NCBI RefSeq assembly: GCF_028679125.1
Contig: NZ_JAJRCG010000005.1
Location: 62,001-126,000 of the forward strand
Direction: 5' to 3'
Length of the DNA stretch: 64,000 bases
DNA from: Methanoregula sp.
Lineage (GTDB): Archaea; Halobacteriota; Methanomicrobia; Methanomicrobiales; Methanospirillaceae
The position numbers and the translations under genes are program-made. The notes beneath the pieces were generated by a model. That model made no database searches. It saw only the letters and a list, made by a program, of their open reading frames with translations, and was not told the DNA's origin. This document shows, piece after piece, positions 9,394 through 19,132 of the stretch. Numbering within the stretch: the first letter of the stretch is position 1; the number at the start of each line of letters is the position of its first letter.

Positions 9394-9689
9394 GCGGAAA
9401 GATAACGGACCGGGGGGCAATAATGGTTGTGCGGGATTGTTCCCTAGTCAATGAATTCTCCGGCAGCAGGTACTCTTACTGGCTGATGACGGGATTACCG
9501 TACCCTGGAAACGATACGGAATCGTTGCGTATTATCATATCACCGCATTTTGATATGCGATTGTAAAACCCGGCATGCTTATGAGAAATCAGGACCAATA
9601 TGTCTGCATGAAAACGGTTCCGGCTTTTTTTCCACCGGGACCGGGCATGATTGACCTGATGGGATAACAATCCCCCATCTTCCGGGAAA

Positions 9690-10706
9690 ATGACCATGGA
9701 CAGAAAATACCTTGTTTTTGGTATCATTGGCGCAGCGGTTCTTATCCTTGCGGCAATCGTTGCTGCCGGTACGGTGCCTCACGAGACGGTGAATCCATCC
9801 GTCTATATCGTGTATGCATCGGAGAAGGGCGACCGGTCGTATACCGACAGTGCATACCAGGGTCTCCTGGCAGCGCAGAAGGACCTGGCCGTTACCCCGA
9901 GGGAGTTCACGCTTGCCGAAAGCAACACCGTTCCGGCGGTTCTTGCAAATGCCAGTGTATCGGAAAGACCCGGTCTTATCATAACGATTGGTTTCCAGTA
10001 CGCCAATTATACGCAGCAGCTTGCAAAGGCCAACCCGGATATCCGGTTCCTTGCCATTGACATGTCGGGGATCGGTTCGGGCAATGTCAGGGCGTATGAG
10101 ATCACTTCCTATGGAGACAGTTTCCTTGCCGGCGTCCTCGCGGCATCGGCGACAAAGACCGGGAAGGTCGGGGTCATCATGGGGATGAAGACGGAACTGC
10201 TCGATGCGTTCCGGCAGGGCTACACGGACGGTGCCCGTGCGGTCAATCCCTCGATCCCGGTCGATTTCGCGTATGTGCAGCAGGATTCCCCGGATGGGTT
10301 CAAGGACCCGGAACAGGCAGGCCGGCTTGCTGAGGCAATGTACCGCAACGGGACGGATGTGATCTATGCCTGTGCCGGGGCCTCCAACCTTGGAATGTTT
10401 GCAGCAGCAAACACCACCCCCGGGAGGTATGCTATCGGTACGGACTCCGACCAGTCACCGCTTGGCCCGGATTTCGTGCTGGCCTCTGCAATAAAACGGG
10501 TGGACCGGGTCGTGTATACCGGCATCGAGGAATATCTGTACGGGTCGTTTGCGGGGGGAGAAAAGATTACCGGGCTCCGGGACGGCGCAACCGGCATTGT
10601 GTATAACCCGAAATTTGCATTCTACAATGAGACCGTCAGTGCATGGGAAGAAAAAGCAGAGGAGGGAGAAGCGAACTATCTTGCCTCCCGTCTGTTGCAG
10701 ATGTAG
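9690..10706 (+). CDS. BMP family substrate-binding protein
   Basis: 338 residues with an N-terminal hydrophobic anchor (residues 6-27) and no lipobox Cys, so probably membrane-tethered outside the cell. The rest matches the basic membrane protein (Bmp/PnrA) periplasmic-binding fold: 'DSAYQGLLAAQKDL', 'LIITIGFQYANYTQQLAKANPDI', 'GVIMGMKTELLDAFRQGYTDGAR', 'VIYACAGASNLGMF' and 'AIGTDSDQS' are family signatures. Bmp proteins bind nucleosides for ABC transporters, but no ATPase or permease gene is nearby, so it may work with distant transporter genes or as a sensor. Two closely spaced ATGs (9690 and 9696) are possible starts. Confidence 0.88.
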   Translation: MTMDRKYLVFGIIGAAVLILAAIVAAGTVPHETVNPSVYIVYASEKGDRSYTDSAYQGLLAAQKDLAVTPREFTLAESNTVPAVLANASVSERPGLIITIGFQYANYTQQLAKANPDIRFLAIDMSGIGSGNVRAYEITSYGDSFLAGVLAASATKTGKVGVIMGMKTELLDAFRQGYTDGARAVNPSIPVDFAYVQQDSPDGFKDPEQAGRLAEAMYRNGTDVIYACAGASNLGMFAAANTTPGRYAIGTDSDQSPLGPDFVLASAIKRVDRVVYTGIEEYLYGSFAGGEKITGLRDGATGIVYNPKFAFYNETVSAWEEKAEEGEANYLASRLLQM

Positions 10707-10824
10707 GGATAATTCCGGATCTCCCGATCTCCCATCCTTTTTTGAATATTCGTTTTTTTTACGTGGTGCTGAACCGGGCACCATGGCCATGAGGCCCGGT
10801 GATCGTGATGCAATTATCTTCAAT

Positions 10825-10843
10825 GGGGGGTCGCGTGGGTACA
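10825..10843 (+). repeat. 19-bp repeat, copy 1
   Basis: The sequence ggggggtcgcgtgggtaca occurs here. An exact inverted copy lies at 10933-10951 and a direct copy with one mismatch at 11031-11049. All three are inside the non-coding gap between the BMP protein and the Yip1 protein. Copies 1 and 2 could pair as a 19-bp stem around an 89-nt loop that itself contains short GC-rich stems. Confidence 0.8.
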
Positions 10844-10932
10844 GTTCTCCGGTCCGGATCCGGGGATGCCCGACGATTTACTCTCGTAATTATCCGGTTC
10901 CGGACGGGAGGTCCGGGCAATAAAAATATTTT

Positions 10933-10951
10933 TGTACCCACGCGACCCCCC
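10933..10951 (-). repeat. 19-bp repeat, copy 2 (inverted)
   Basis: Exact reverse complement of the copy at 10825-10843. It is preceded by an A/T-rich run (taaaaatatttt), which in the other orientation would place a T-run after the stem. Confidence 0.8.
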
Positions 10952-11030
10952 TTTGCCCTTTCCGGTTTTTGAGTGAAAAGGGGTAATTTTCACGTCGTAA
11001 TTTTAGGTATATGCGGACTTTTTGAGGGAG

Positions 11031-11049
11031 GGGGGGTCGCATGGGTACA
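11031..11049 (+). repeat. 19-bp repeat, copy 3 (one mismatch)
   Basis: ggggggtcgcatgggtaca, differing from copy 1 at one central base (g to a). It lies in the same orientation as copy 1, about 90 bp from the 3' end of the convergent Yip1 gene. Confidence 0.75.
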
Positions 11050-11141
11050 CCGTGAGCGGTGGCATCAGGAACCCCGGGCCGGCAATGCTCTGTAAAGAAC
11101 CCAAAACCGATGCTGAAAAAAAGGAGGAAACCGTTACCGGG

Positions 11142-11726
11142 TCAACTGTACGCCGGGACAACCGGGACCGCCGTCACGGTCATGACGGATGAATACAACC
11201 AGGCTGCAAGGAGAACGAGAAGGATCAGCGGGATGATGACGGCAATGACAACCGCAAGGATTGCTTTACCGGTGCTGAGTTCCTGAAGCTCGCGGATCCC
11301 AAGCACGCTTAAGACCAGAGACCAGAGCAGGAAGATGATCCCGATGAACGGGATCCAGCCAAGAAGCATGCGGGGCGTGCTGCCATAAATAACTGCATTT
11401 ACGGTCTGCATAATGCCCTTTCTGCCGCCGAGAATGTACACCCAGAGGTGAATCCATGCGGCAAGGATGAACGTTACGATAAACCCGCCAATCAGCATCA
11501 TGAAGAATACCAGGATCGGAACTGCCACGCCGAGCGACAGTCCGGCAAACATCTCCGTGTTCTCGATCCCGAATGCCGCGATCACCGCGGTCAGGATTGC
11601 ATCGATCAGGAGGAGCACGCCAAAATAGGAAAATACTGTTGTCAGATCCTCGGTTTTTGATTGCCGGAATGTCTCAACGGGATTCAGGAGGAATCCTTTC
11701 ATTTTGGTAAGCAACATATCAATCAT
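11142..11726 (-). CDS. Yip1 family membrane protein
   Basis: 194 residues. A short amphipathic start ('KMKGFLLNPVETFRQSK') is followed by five hydrophobic helices, the layout of the Yip1 domain. Typical features are the 'NPvetF' entry motif and 'GIRELQELSTGKAILAVVIAV' before the last helix. In archaea and bacteria these proteins have no settled function; they are integral membrane proteins. The ATG at 11726 is preceded by a GAGGA ribosome site six bases upstream. The gene is monocistronic and faces the repeat-bearing gap on its 3' side and a long gene-free stretch on its 5' side. Confidence 0.82.
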   Translation of the reverse strand: MIDMLLTKMKGFLLNPVETFRQSKTEDLTTVFSYFGVLLLIDAILTAVIAAFGIENTEMFAGLSLGVAVPILVFFMMLIGGFIVTFILAAWIHLWVYILGGRKGIMQTVNAVIYGSTPRMLLGWIPFIGIIFLLWSLVLSVLGIRELQELSTGKAILAVVIAVIIPLILLVLLAAWLYSSVMTVTAVPVVPAYS

Positions 11727-13229
11727 AAAAAATCCTCACGAATGAGTAGTTGTTGTATTTTTTACATTGATGGATATTTAAACGCTGGGAAGGTGGAAGA
11801 AAAGGAGGGAGAATGTTCCAACACCGGTTACGGATGCGTAGGGGGCTAGGAAAACCTCCCGACACGTTTGATGCCGGACGGTTTGATCCCCTCGGTTGCA
11901 GATGTTACCGGGAAACAGGGAGGAACTGGTGGTGCTGGAGGGTATCCGGCCGGTCTGAACCGTGTCCTGCAATGATTTTTCCGGGTGAACCTGCAATCTC
12001 ATCCAGCGGAAATTTTGTGAAAATGGTTACGGAAAACACGGACGGATAAATTTTTTTTTACAAATCATACCGGTAAATTCGGGGAGGATTTTTCACGTGG
12101 CGGGTATTTTTTAAAATTCTTGTACAGTATCAGGTTTTTTCAGAAATTTTTTTCCAGTCTATTGCGGATAGATTGCGAAATTTTTTTGGGAAATTTTTAA
12201 AAAATTCCGGAGAACGGATTCGATCGATTGCTCTCTTTCAATTCAGTGTCAGGTCAGGAAAAACTCCCGTGTCTGAACCGGATGAATCTCCACTGGTTAC
12301 TGCTTTGCCACGCTCTCCTTAAGGGGCCTGCACCCCCTCCCCCACCCATCCGGGCCCGCAGCAGGCCCGGATCGCCTCTTTTGGAGGTAACCCGACCGGC
12401 CTGTTTTGAGGTATTTTGCGGGAAGTGTCAGGGAAAATCCCTGCACTGCGCCCGATAGGAAAACGGGCGTTTTTCCATGGAGAAAAACCGGCCTGTTTAG
12501 AACCTGTTTCTTTTGAGGATAGGTTGCTGCCGCAGGGTTTGGGATATGGGCTGGAGTTTACGTCGCCGATCGTCATTATCCGACATGCCATGATCACCAT
12601 GAGAGACCTGCATTCCCGTAATCGAATCCGGCCCTGCTACGGCCCCGGATGTATCCCTTTTCCGGAACCCGAGGGAATAATTCCGGAAAATGGGGAAATG
12701 AATCCCGCAGTTCACTCGTTTTTACGTCGGTGGATCAGAGGGCATATTTAGCCACATTATAGCGGCCGAAAAGGAAGGGTCGCGGGTTCCATGAGGTTTT
12801 GGAAGGTGATCTGCGGATGGAGGGGGTGCCATGGCTGATTTGGAGAGGTGTAGGGGATCTACGACGGAGAAATAGGGGTTGCCGATGGGAAGAGTGTGGT
12901 CGTGATCCTATTCTGGGAGATGTGATCCGGGATCTCTCGCTCTCCGTCGGAGAATTCCTGCCGAACTCACCCCCAACCCGCCCGGGAGACATAGTTCCTC
13001 AAAAAAGAGACAGGGTTAGCTCAATTTTAGGTCATTTTTACGTCAGAGACCAGAGACAGAGTCTGGCAGGGTTACAGCGGCCGATCGCCCGGAAAACTGG
13101 CTGGTGGACGTGCCGGAAGAGGGAAAAACCTGTTTTGATTTTAAAATATTATCACACCGTGAAATTTTTTATTACCGGAAATTATTTTCAAATAAATTTT
13201 ATAGGTTCAATACTAATGGAGAATTTGTT
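11727..13229. other. 1.5-kb gene-free stretch before the TerB island
   Basis: No frame here has convincing protein character. The stretch mixes long A/T runs (12045-12200) with GC-rich, low-information sequence (12300-12980). It ends in AT-rich DNA from 13130 that runs into the TerB-family gene; a ggaga site at 13218-13222 serves that gene's ATG at 13230. It may be decayed coding DNA or an insertion boundary, but I could not recognise a parent gene. Confidence 0.5.
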
Positions 13230-15590
13230 ATGGCAGGGTTTATTGATTCTGTCCTAGGTTTATTTGGAAAGAAGAGTGAGTCGTCTTCACAACACAAAGA
13301 CTCAACGAGTACAGAAAAATCTTCAACTAAAATCATTTCCGAAGAAGATTACAGCAATATTCAAATTGTGGATCAAGTCCCCGGTTCTCAAAATATTTCT
13401 AAAACCGATGAACCAGATGATCAATATCAGTCGATTACGGTTCATGGACATTCTATCTACGATCCACCTGTTTCGGTTCCAAGTTATGCAACATCAGGTA
13501 TGACATGGGTTGGAAATGGTCAGTCGATCAGTGTTCAGAGATTTACCATTCACAATCCACTAATGTACTGGTCAAATAACAATTATCCAGATGCTTCATG
13601 TATTGCAACATCGTTGAAGGTCGAAAAACCTGAAAATACAAATGTACCTTCATTACCGTATTGGCCACAATATTCCGGACTAACTCCTGCCCAGAGATGG
13701 AAATATCTCTCGTGGCTCTCGCAGGGAAGAAATAATGACCTGGATGAAATTGGATATGCGTTTATCTTTTTTTATGGTCTTGAGAGACGGGCAATTATTG
13801 AAAAGAAAGACTTTGATATAATTTTAGATGAGGTCAATCGTCTCTTACTGAAGTATCCAACATCGAATTCATTCAACTCATACCTGAATCAATTTAAAGC
13901 GTATATAATTGGCTCTCAACTCAAAGGAATGAACGACGAGGATATCAGGAGATATTTTCCCTCTCTCGATAACCTTGATGAGAGATCAACGAAAATTCTT
14001 ATCTCCTGGTTTTGGTCGAATAATCGGTCACTTCAATGGAAATTATGCTATTCACTTTCAAAAAATTCTCCCGAATTCCAAAAAACCAATATTACAAAAA
14101 AATCCCCTGACTTATTGACGCAATTATTCCGAAAGAAATTCCAACAAAATTTCCCTGACGGAATACAATTTATTTCCGAATTTGAACAATTCCCTTTAAA
14201 TTACCGGCCGGCCAGTCCATCACTTTTACAGTACGGGGGTTACTCCCAAGGCTCGAATTTTATAGAACCGTTATCATTACCTATCCCAAGTCTCAGTTCA
14301 CCACCATTTCAAACCCTGAAAAAAATCTGGATTGATTGCATTGATGAACTTAAACCCGTTGTAAATAAGTTGAATAAAACAGATGGATCGATAACAAGAG
14401 AAGTTTACAGTCTTCTTCCTGATGCGTTAAAAGACGACATTTCCCATCCGGAATTGGAATTATGGCGCAATTTTATCTCATCCAGACCACCCGTTGATGG
14501 ATCAATTATCCTTCAGGTTTCTGATATCGCTCACCTTATCGGGATTGAGAAAAGGAATGTGCTTACATCAAGTCAGAGTAAAACGGTAACCTCGACGGCA
14601 AGTGATTTTGGATGGGCTCTCGTGCCGGATCAAACCATTTCCGGTACATCATATAAGTGGGACGATACGGTTGCACTTATCCCCATCGAAGAGAGAGAGA
14701 AATCAGTTTCAGAAAATTTCCAGAGTGCAGCTTTAATTTTTGAAATGGCACATGGGATCGCGGCGTCTGATGAAACGGTAACTGAAACTGAAGAAAAATA
14801 TCTTCATAATTTTGTTTCTGAACAATTCTCATTGAACCCTTCAGAGATCACATGCCTCAAAGGACTTCAAAAAGTTCTGGAAATTTCGCCGCCAGCCCTC
14901 TCAAAAATTGGTAAACGTTTGAGTAAATACCTGAGTCCGGATCAAAAAATTGCTCTCGCTAACTTCCTCGGAGATATTGTTCTTCTTGATAATAAATTCG
15001 TAAAGGAAGAACAAAAAGCACTGAAAACGGTTTTCAAAGCACTCGAAATTAATCCGACTGTTTCTGAGGAACTAATCAAAAAACTCCTTATCGGACAGAC
15101 TCCTGAAAAACCTGTAACCGTACTCAAATCCGAAGGGATACGAAGTGGAGAAATAATTCCGCCACGAGAGATTACGCCGGAATTCACCATAAACCGGGAA
15201 AAATTAAAACAAACAATGGAGGATACCCGGGCGGTCCAGAATATTCTTGCTTCCGTTTTTGAGCAGGAACAGGAAGAGATAATCCAGAACATGGAACCGG
15301 AAGTCAAAATCCCGGATGCTTCGATACCGATTGATGGCAGGCTCAAGGAGTTAGATCTTCCATTCCCGTCAGAGACCATTCCTATGCTGGATATAAAATA
15401 TCTCTCGATGTTACACGATATTATGAAATCGAACGAGTTGAGCCAGGACGACTTTACCGGTCTCGCCAGAAAACATAACCTGATGCCGAGAGCCGCATTC
15501 GACGACATTAATACATGGGCCGATGAGGAACTGGGCGATTTCCTGCTGGAAGAAAGCGAAAGCCGTATCATAGTCAATTACAAGAAGTGA
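13230..15590 (+). CDS. TerB_N-TerB-TerB_C domain protein
   Basis: 786 residues from the ATG at 13230, chosen because a GGAGA site sits 8 bases upstream and 'MAGFIDSVLGLFGKK' is a natural start; the frame is open further upstream. The disordered first 90 residues precede a TerB_N domain (about 95-300; signature 'YSGLTPAQRWKYLSWLSQGR' and 'FYGLERRAII'). A TerB-like helical domain follows (about 505-640) and a TerB_C domain occupies the C-terminus (about 690-786, 'FDDINTWADEELGDFLLEE'). Tellurite-resistance TerB domains bind metal and lie at membranes or in stress-response complexes; the N/C-flanked form is associated in the literature with ATPase and helicase genes, as here. GC content is well below the core genome, suggesting transfer. 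First gene of a three-gene operon. Confidence 0.88.
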   Translation: MAGFIDSVLGLFGKKSESSSQHKDSTSTEKSSTKIISEEDYSNIQIVDQVPGSQNISKTDEPDDQYQSITVHGHSIYDPPVSVPSYATSGMTWVGNGQSISVQRFTIHNPLMYWSNNNYPDASCIATSLKVEKPENTNVPSLPYWPQYSGLTPAQRWKYLSWLSQGRNNDLDEIGYAFIFFYGLERRAIIEKKDFDIILDEVNRLLLKYPTSNSFNSYLNQFKAYIIGSQLKGMNDEDIRRYFPSLDNLDERSTKILISWFWSNNRSLQWKLCYSLSKNSPEFQKTNITKKSPDLLTQLFRKKFQQNFPDGIQFISEFEQFPLNYRPASPSLLQYGGYSQGSNFIEPLSLPIPSLSSPPFQTLKKIWIDCIDELKPVVNKLNKTDGSITREVYSLLPDALKDDISHPELELWRNFISSRPPVDGSIILQVSDIAHLIGIEKRNVLTSSQSKTVTSTASDFGWALVPDQTISGTSYKWDDTVALIPIEEREKSVSENFQSAALIFEMAHGIAASDETVTETEEKYLHNFVSEQFSLNPSEITCLKGLQKVLEISPPALSKIGKRLSKYLSPDQKIALANFLGDIVLLDNKFVKEEQKALKTVFKALEINPTVSEELIKKLLIGQTPEKPVTVLKSEGIRSGEIIPPREITPEFTINREKLKQTMEDTRAVQNILASVFEQEQEEIIQNMEPEVKIPDASIPIDGRLKELDLPFPSETIPMLDIKYLSMLHDIMKSNELSQDDFTGLARKHNLMPRAAFDDINTWADEELGDFLLEESESRIIVNYKK

Positions 15591-15617
15591 ATTAATTGTC
15601 GGTGAGTGAAGCGGATC

Positions 15618-16964
15618 ATGGGAAAACTTAAACAAAGAGAACGGGACGCGATTATCCAGTCCCTGAGTACGGGGGTTGTTCCAAGGATTGGCCTTGAGCA
15701 TATCCAAGTCGGAAGGAAAAACGAGGTCAACGCAATTTTATCTGACCTGGAAAAAATTCAGAATGATGGGGCGACGATCCGCTTCATCATCGGGCGTTAT
15801 GGTTCGGGTAAGAGTTTCTTCTTAAACCTCTGTCGGATAGTAGCCCTTGAAAAAAAATTTGTCGTGGCCCAAGCAGATATCAGTCTTGAGAGACGGCTAT
15901 ATTCATCGGATAATCATGCACGTGCACTCTATACGGAATTAGTCCACAATTTTGCAGTAAGGGCAAAACCGGAGGGCGGTGCCCTGTCTGGGCTTATCGA
16001 ACGATGGATTTCTGATCTTGATCAGCGTCTCAGGAAGGAGGGAAAGAGTACTGATGAAATCCTTCAACAGATCCCTCAAGAATTGAAATGCCTTCAGGAA
16101 TTTGTCAGCGGGTATGATTTTGCAACCGTTCTCGGTAAGTATTTTGAAGGATACCAGAAAGGTGACGATGCTCTCATGGCTTCAGCAATCCGCTGGCTCT
16201 CGGGAGAATATTCTACCAAGACCGAAGCCCGGCAGGATCTCGGCGTCAGGACGATCATTGAAGATGGCAATATCTATGATTACCTGAAATTGTGGGGTCG
16301 GTTTGTGAAGATGGCCGGGTATTCCGGGCTCCTTGTCAACCTTGACGAGTTGGCAGTACTGTCTCATCGCCTTAATAATGTCCAGGCTCGCAACTCGAAC
16401 TATGAAACAATCCTCCATATCATCAATGATTGCAACCAGGGTGGCGTATCTGGAATAGGATTTATTTTCGCCGGGACTGATGAATGCCTCAAGGACCAGC
16501 GGAGAGGTCTTGTCAGCTATGGGGCCCTTGCCAGCCGACTCGTCACAAGAGATGATTTCAATGTGGCAGGATTGAAAGATTTCAGCGGACCGGTTATCGA
16601 ACTAGAGAACCTGTCAAAGGAAGACACCTATGTCCTGCTTTACAACATCAGGAATGTCTTTGCTTATGAGGATCCGGCAAAATATCTTATGCCAGACAAA
16701 GGCATCGAAAGTTTTCTCCAGCACTGTCAGAAAACACTGGGGGCAGAATTCTTCCTGACCCCCAGAGATATTGTCAGGAGTTATGTCCGCATGCTTTCAA
16801 TTCTCGAACAAAATCCCGGGACCTCGTGGGAGGTCTTGTTGAGTAATACTTCAATCGAGAAATCTCAGGACAATTTAGAACCCTGTGAAAACTCGGAAGA
16901 AAATATTCCGAAAAAAACAATCGTATCAAAACCGGCTGATGAGCTGGTATCCTTCAAATTATAA
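15618..16964 (+). CDS. DUF2791/BrxC-BrxD-like P-loop ATPase
   Basis: About 448 residues; the frame is also open to a GTG at 15606, 15 bp after the TerB-protein stop. The start of the domain, 'RERDAIIQSLSTGVVPRIGLEHIQVGR', is the DUF2791 signature. A Walker A 'GRYGSGKSFFLNL' lies near residue 60 and a Walker B-like 'LLVNLDELAVL' near residue 235. The family includes the BREX ATPases BrxC/BrxD and ATPases found with Lhr-like helicases. The gene sits between the TerB-domain protein and the helicase with 17-30 bp gaps, so the three very likely act together. The last 50 residues are charged and low-complexity. Defence or DNA-processing function is inferred from family and context. Confidence 0.87.
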   Translation: MGKLKQRERDAIIQSLSTGVVPRIGLEHIQVGRKNEVNAILSDLEKIQNDGATIRFIIGRYGSGKSFFLNLCRIVALEKKFVVAQADISLERRLYSSDNHARALYTELVHNFAVRAKPEGGALSGLIERWISDLDQRLRKEGKSTDEILQQIPQELKCLQEFVSGYDFATVLGKYFEGYQKGDDALMASAIRWLSGEYSTKTEARQDLGVRTIIEDGNIYDYLKLWGRFVKMAGYSGLLVNLDELAVLSHRLNNVQARNSNYETILHIINDCNQGGVSGIGFIFAGTDECLKDQRRGLVSYGALASRLVTRDDFNVAGLKDFSGPVIELENLSKEDTYVLLYNIRNVFAYEDPAKYLMPDKGIESFLQHCQKTLGAEFFLTPRDIVRSYVRMLSILEQNPGTSWEVLLSNTSIEKSQDNLEPCENSEENIPKKTIVSKPADELVSFKL

Positions 16965-16981
16965 TTTTTCCGGAACACCTC

Positions 16982-19132
16982 ATGGAAAAAACTGCTTTTT
17001 CATACCTGCATCCAACAATTCAGGAAAAACTGTACAAGATGGAATGGTCGGAACTCAGGCCGATTCAGACGGATGCAATCAGGGCATTGTACATAACCGA
17101 TCATAACCTGATCATTTCAGCAAAAACTGCTTCCGGTAAAACAGAAGCTGCATTCCTTCCGATCCTCTCACTGATTGTCGAGAAGAAAGGAGCCGGAGTT
17201 TCAGCAATATATGTCGGTCCCCTGAAAGCTCTTGTCAACGATCAATTCCAGCGTCTTGAAAAGTTATGCGAACTGGCAGAAATTCCAGTCTTCAAATGGC
17301 ATGGGGATGTTGGAAGCAGCGGGAAGGCGAAATTTTTGAAAAATCCATCCGGAGTTCTCCTCATCACGCCGGAATCAATCGAGTCTTTGTTTATCAATCA
17401 TCCCAATCAGCTCTCCAAACTTTTTGGTTCGCTCTCGTTCATTGTTATTGATGAGATGCACTCGTTCATCGGTTCCGAGCGGGTAGCACACCTGAAAAGT
17501 TTGTTGTCCCGGGTAATCCACAAAAGTCCGAAAGGTCTCCGGCTCATCGGCCTCTCTGCAACCTTTGGTGATCCGGAACTGGTAAAAAAATGGATGCTGC
17601 CTCGTAGCCCTGAGTCTATCAGGGTTATTGAAGACAAAAACGAAAAGAAAGATTTTCAGTATCTCGTCCGGGGTTATGTTCTTGAAAATCCATCCAAAGA
17701 CGAACAAAAGAAAGAGGACCTGACCGCGTCACCGGTGATCGTAGATATTGCCCGGTATTTCTATGGGAAAACCGCTCTGATTTTTGTAAATAGTCGGGAA
17801 CTCCTTGAATTCTATACGGACAGTACGAGAAAATATCTCGAACGAAAGGGCCTGCCGGATTGTTTTCGGATTCATCATGGCTCACTCTCAAAGAGCGAAC
17901 GTGAAGATACCGAAGATGCTCTGAAATCGAACCGGCCGACGGCAACATTCTGTTCGAGTACTCTTGAGATGGGAATCGATGTCGGGAATGTTTCCTGCAT
18001 CGGTCAGATTGGAGCTCCATGGTCGGTAAATTCACTTACCCAACGCCTCGGCAGAAGCGGACGTAAAGAAGGAGAGACATCCATTCTTATCATGTTCATC
18101 ATTGAGAAAGAATCTAAAGAGGATTCTATTGTTGAACGTTTACATCCAGAACTGCTCCGGGCGGTTGCGATGTCAGAGATGATGATCGAGAAATGGAATG
18201 AGCCGCCTCATATTGGATATTTCCATTTTTCAACATTGATCCAACAGGTTCTCAGTGTCATCAAAGAGCACGGTGGATCAACTGCAAAGGATCTCTTTGA
18301 TACGCTCGTAAAAGACGGAGCGTTCCAGAATGTTCAGCTAGAAGATTTCCTCCGGATTTTACGGAATATGGGAGCCGTTGACCTGATCGAACAGGACGAG
18401 AGAGATGTCCTGATTCTTGGTCTTGAAGGTGAAAAAATTGTCAATAATTTTGAATTTTATTCGGCATTCACAACACCGAAAGAGTTCAGTGTCGTGCATA
18501 AGGGAGGAAAGATTGGGAGCATCCAGTCTGCCCCGGATCTTGAGACTCGCCAGTTCCTGATTCTTGCGGGGCGTCGCTGGGAAATCCTTGAGATTGATTT
18601 CAAGCGATGTGAAATTCTTGTCGAGCCTTCAAAAGGAGGTAAAGTGCCAAAATATTTTGGCGGGGGCGGTGCGGATATTCATCACCGTATCCGGAAGAAG
18701 ATGCACGAGATCGTGATCTCTGATTACGTTCCCGCATATCTCAATCTTCAGGCGCAGGTCATGCTCAAAGAAGCACAGCATGCAGCCCGAGAAGCCGGGC
18801 TTGCGGAGAATCCATTTGTTGTCGATGGGCCTTTCACATACTGGTTTACCTGGATGGGGTCGGCAAAACACCGGACACTCTTCACATTAGGAAAAGAGTT
18901 TGCCAAACTGCATGTCGAGGATGAAGAGATCGCATTAAAATTCAAGGGCGTCTCGCCATCCCAGATTCTGGAAAAATACAAAGAGATGCTTGCTTCGTGT
19001 CCATCTCCGGAAGAGATTGCTGAAAAGTTTCAGGGCAGGACACGTGAAAAATACGATCAGTTTGTACCGGAGAATCTACAGATTGCGGAGTATGCAAGAA
19101 AATATATTGATACTGAGATTTCCCTTCCTTGA
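16982..19132 (+). CDS. DEAD/DEAH-box superfamily II helicase (Lhr/BrxHII-like)
   Basis: 716 residues with complete helicase motifs: Q-motif region 'ELRPIQTDAIRAL', motif I 'AKTASGKTEAAFLP' (near 47-60), Ia 'VGPLKALVNDQ', II 'IDEMH', III 'LSATFGD', IV 'ALIFVNSRELLEFY', V 'STLEMGIDVG' and VI 'QRLGRSGRK'. The C-terminal half carries an Lhr-like winged-helix and beta region ('QSAPDLETRQFLILAGRRWEI'). Such helicases translocate on single-stranded DNA. It follows the ATPase gene by 17 bp and completes the operon. In BREX type 2 and related systems a helicase of this kind pairs with a DUF2791 ATPase, but no PglX methylase or PglZ gene is present here. Confidence 0.92.
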   Translation: MEKTAFSYLHPTIQEKLYKMEWSELRPIQTDAIRALYITDHNLIISAKTASGKTEAAFLPILSLIVEKKGAGVSAIYVGPLKALVNDQFQRLEKLCELAEIPVFKWHGDVGSSGKAKFLKNPSGVLLITPESIESLFINHPNQLSKLFGSLSFIVIDEMHSFIGSERVAHLKSLLSRVIHKSPKGLRLIGLSATFGDPELVKKWMLPRSPESIRVIEDKNEKKDFQYLVRGYVLENPSKDEQKKEDLTASPVIVDIARYFYGKTALIFVNSRELLEFYTDSTRKYLERKGLPDCFRIHHGSLSKSEREDTEDALKSNRPTATFCSSTLEMGIDVGNVSCIGQIGAPWSVNSLTQRLGRSGRKEGETSILIMFIIEKESKEDSIVERLHPELLRAVAMSEMMIEKWNEPPHIGYFHFSTLIQQVLSVIKEHGGSTAKDLFDTLVKDGAFQNVQLEDFLRILRNMGAVDLIEQDERDVLILGLEGEKIVNNFEFYSAFTTPKEFSVVHKGGKIGSIQSAPDLETRQFLILAGRRWEILEIDFKRCEILVEPSKGGKVPKYFGGGGADIHHRIRKKMHEIVISDYVPAYLNLQAQVMLKEAQHAAREAGLAENPFVVDGPFTYWFTWMGSAKHRTLFTLGKEFAKLHVEDEEIALKFKGVSPSQILEKYKEMLASCPSPEEIAEKFQGRTREKYDQFVPENLQIAEYARKYIDTEISLP

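Noticed and set aside
12799-13257. 152-residue frame upstream of the TerB gene
   Set aside because: No motif, overlaps the probable TerB start region, and has a repetitive Arg/Gly-rich composition.
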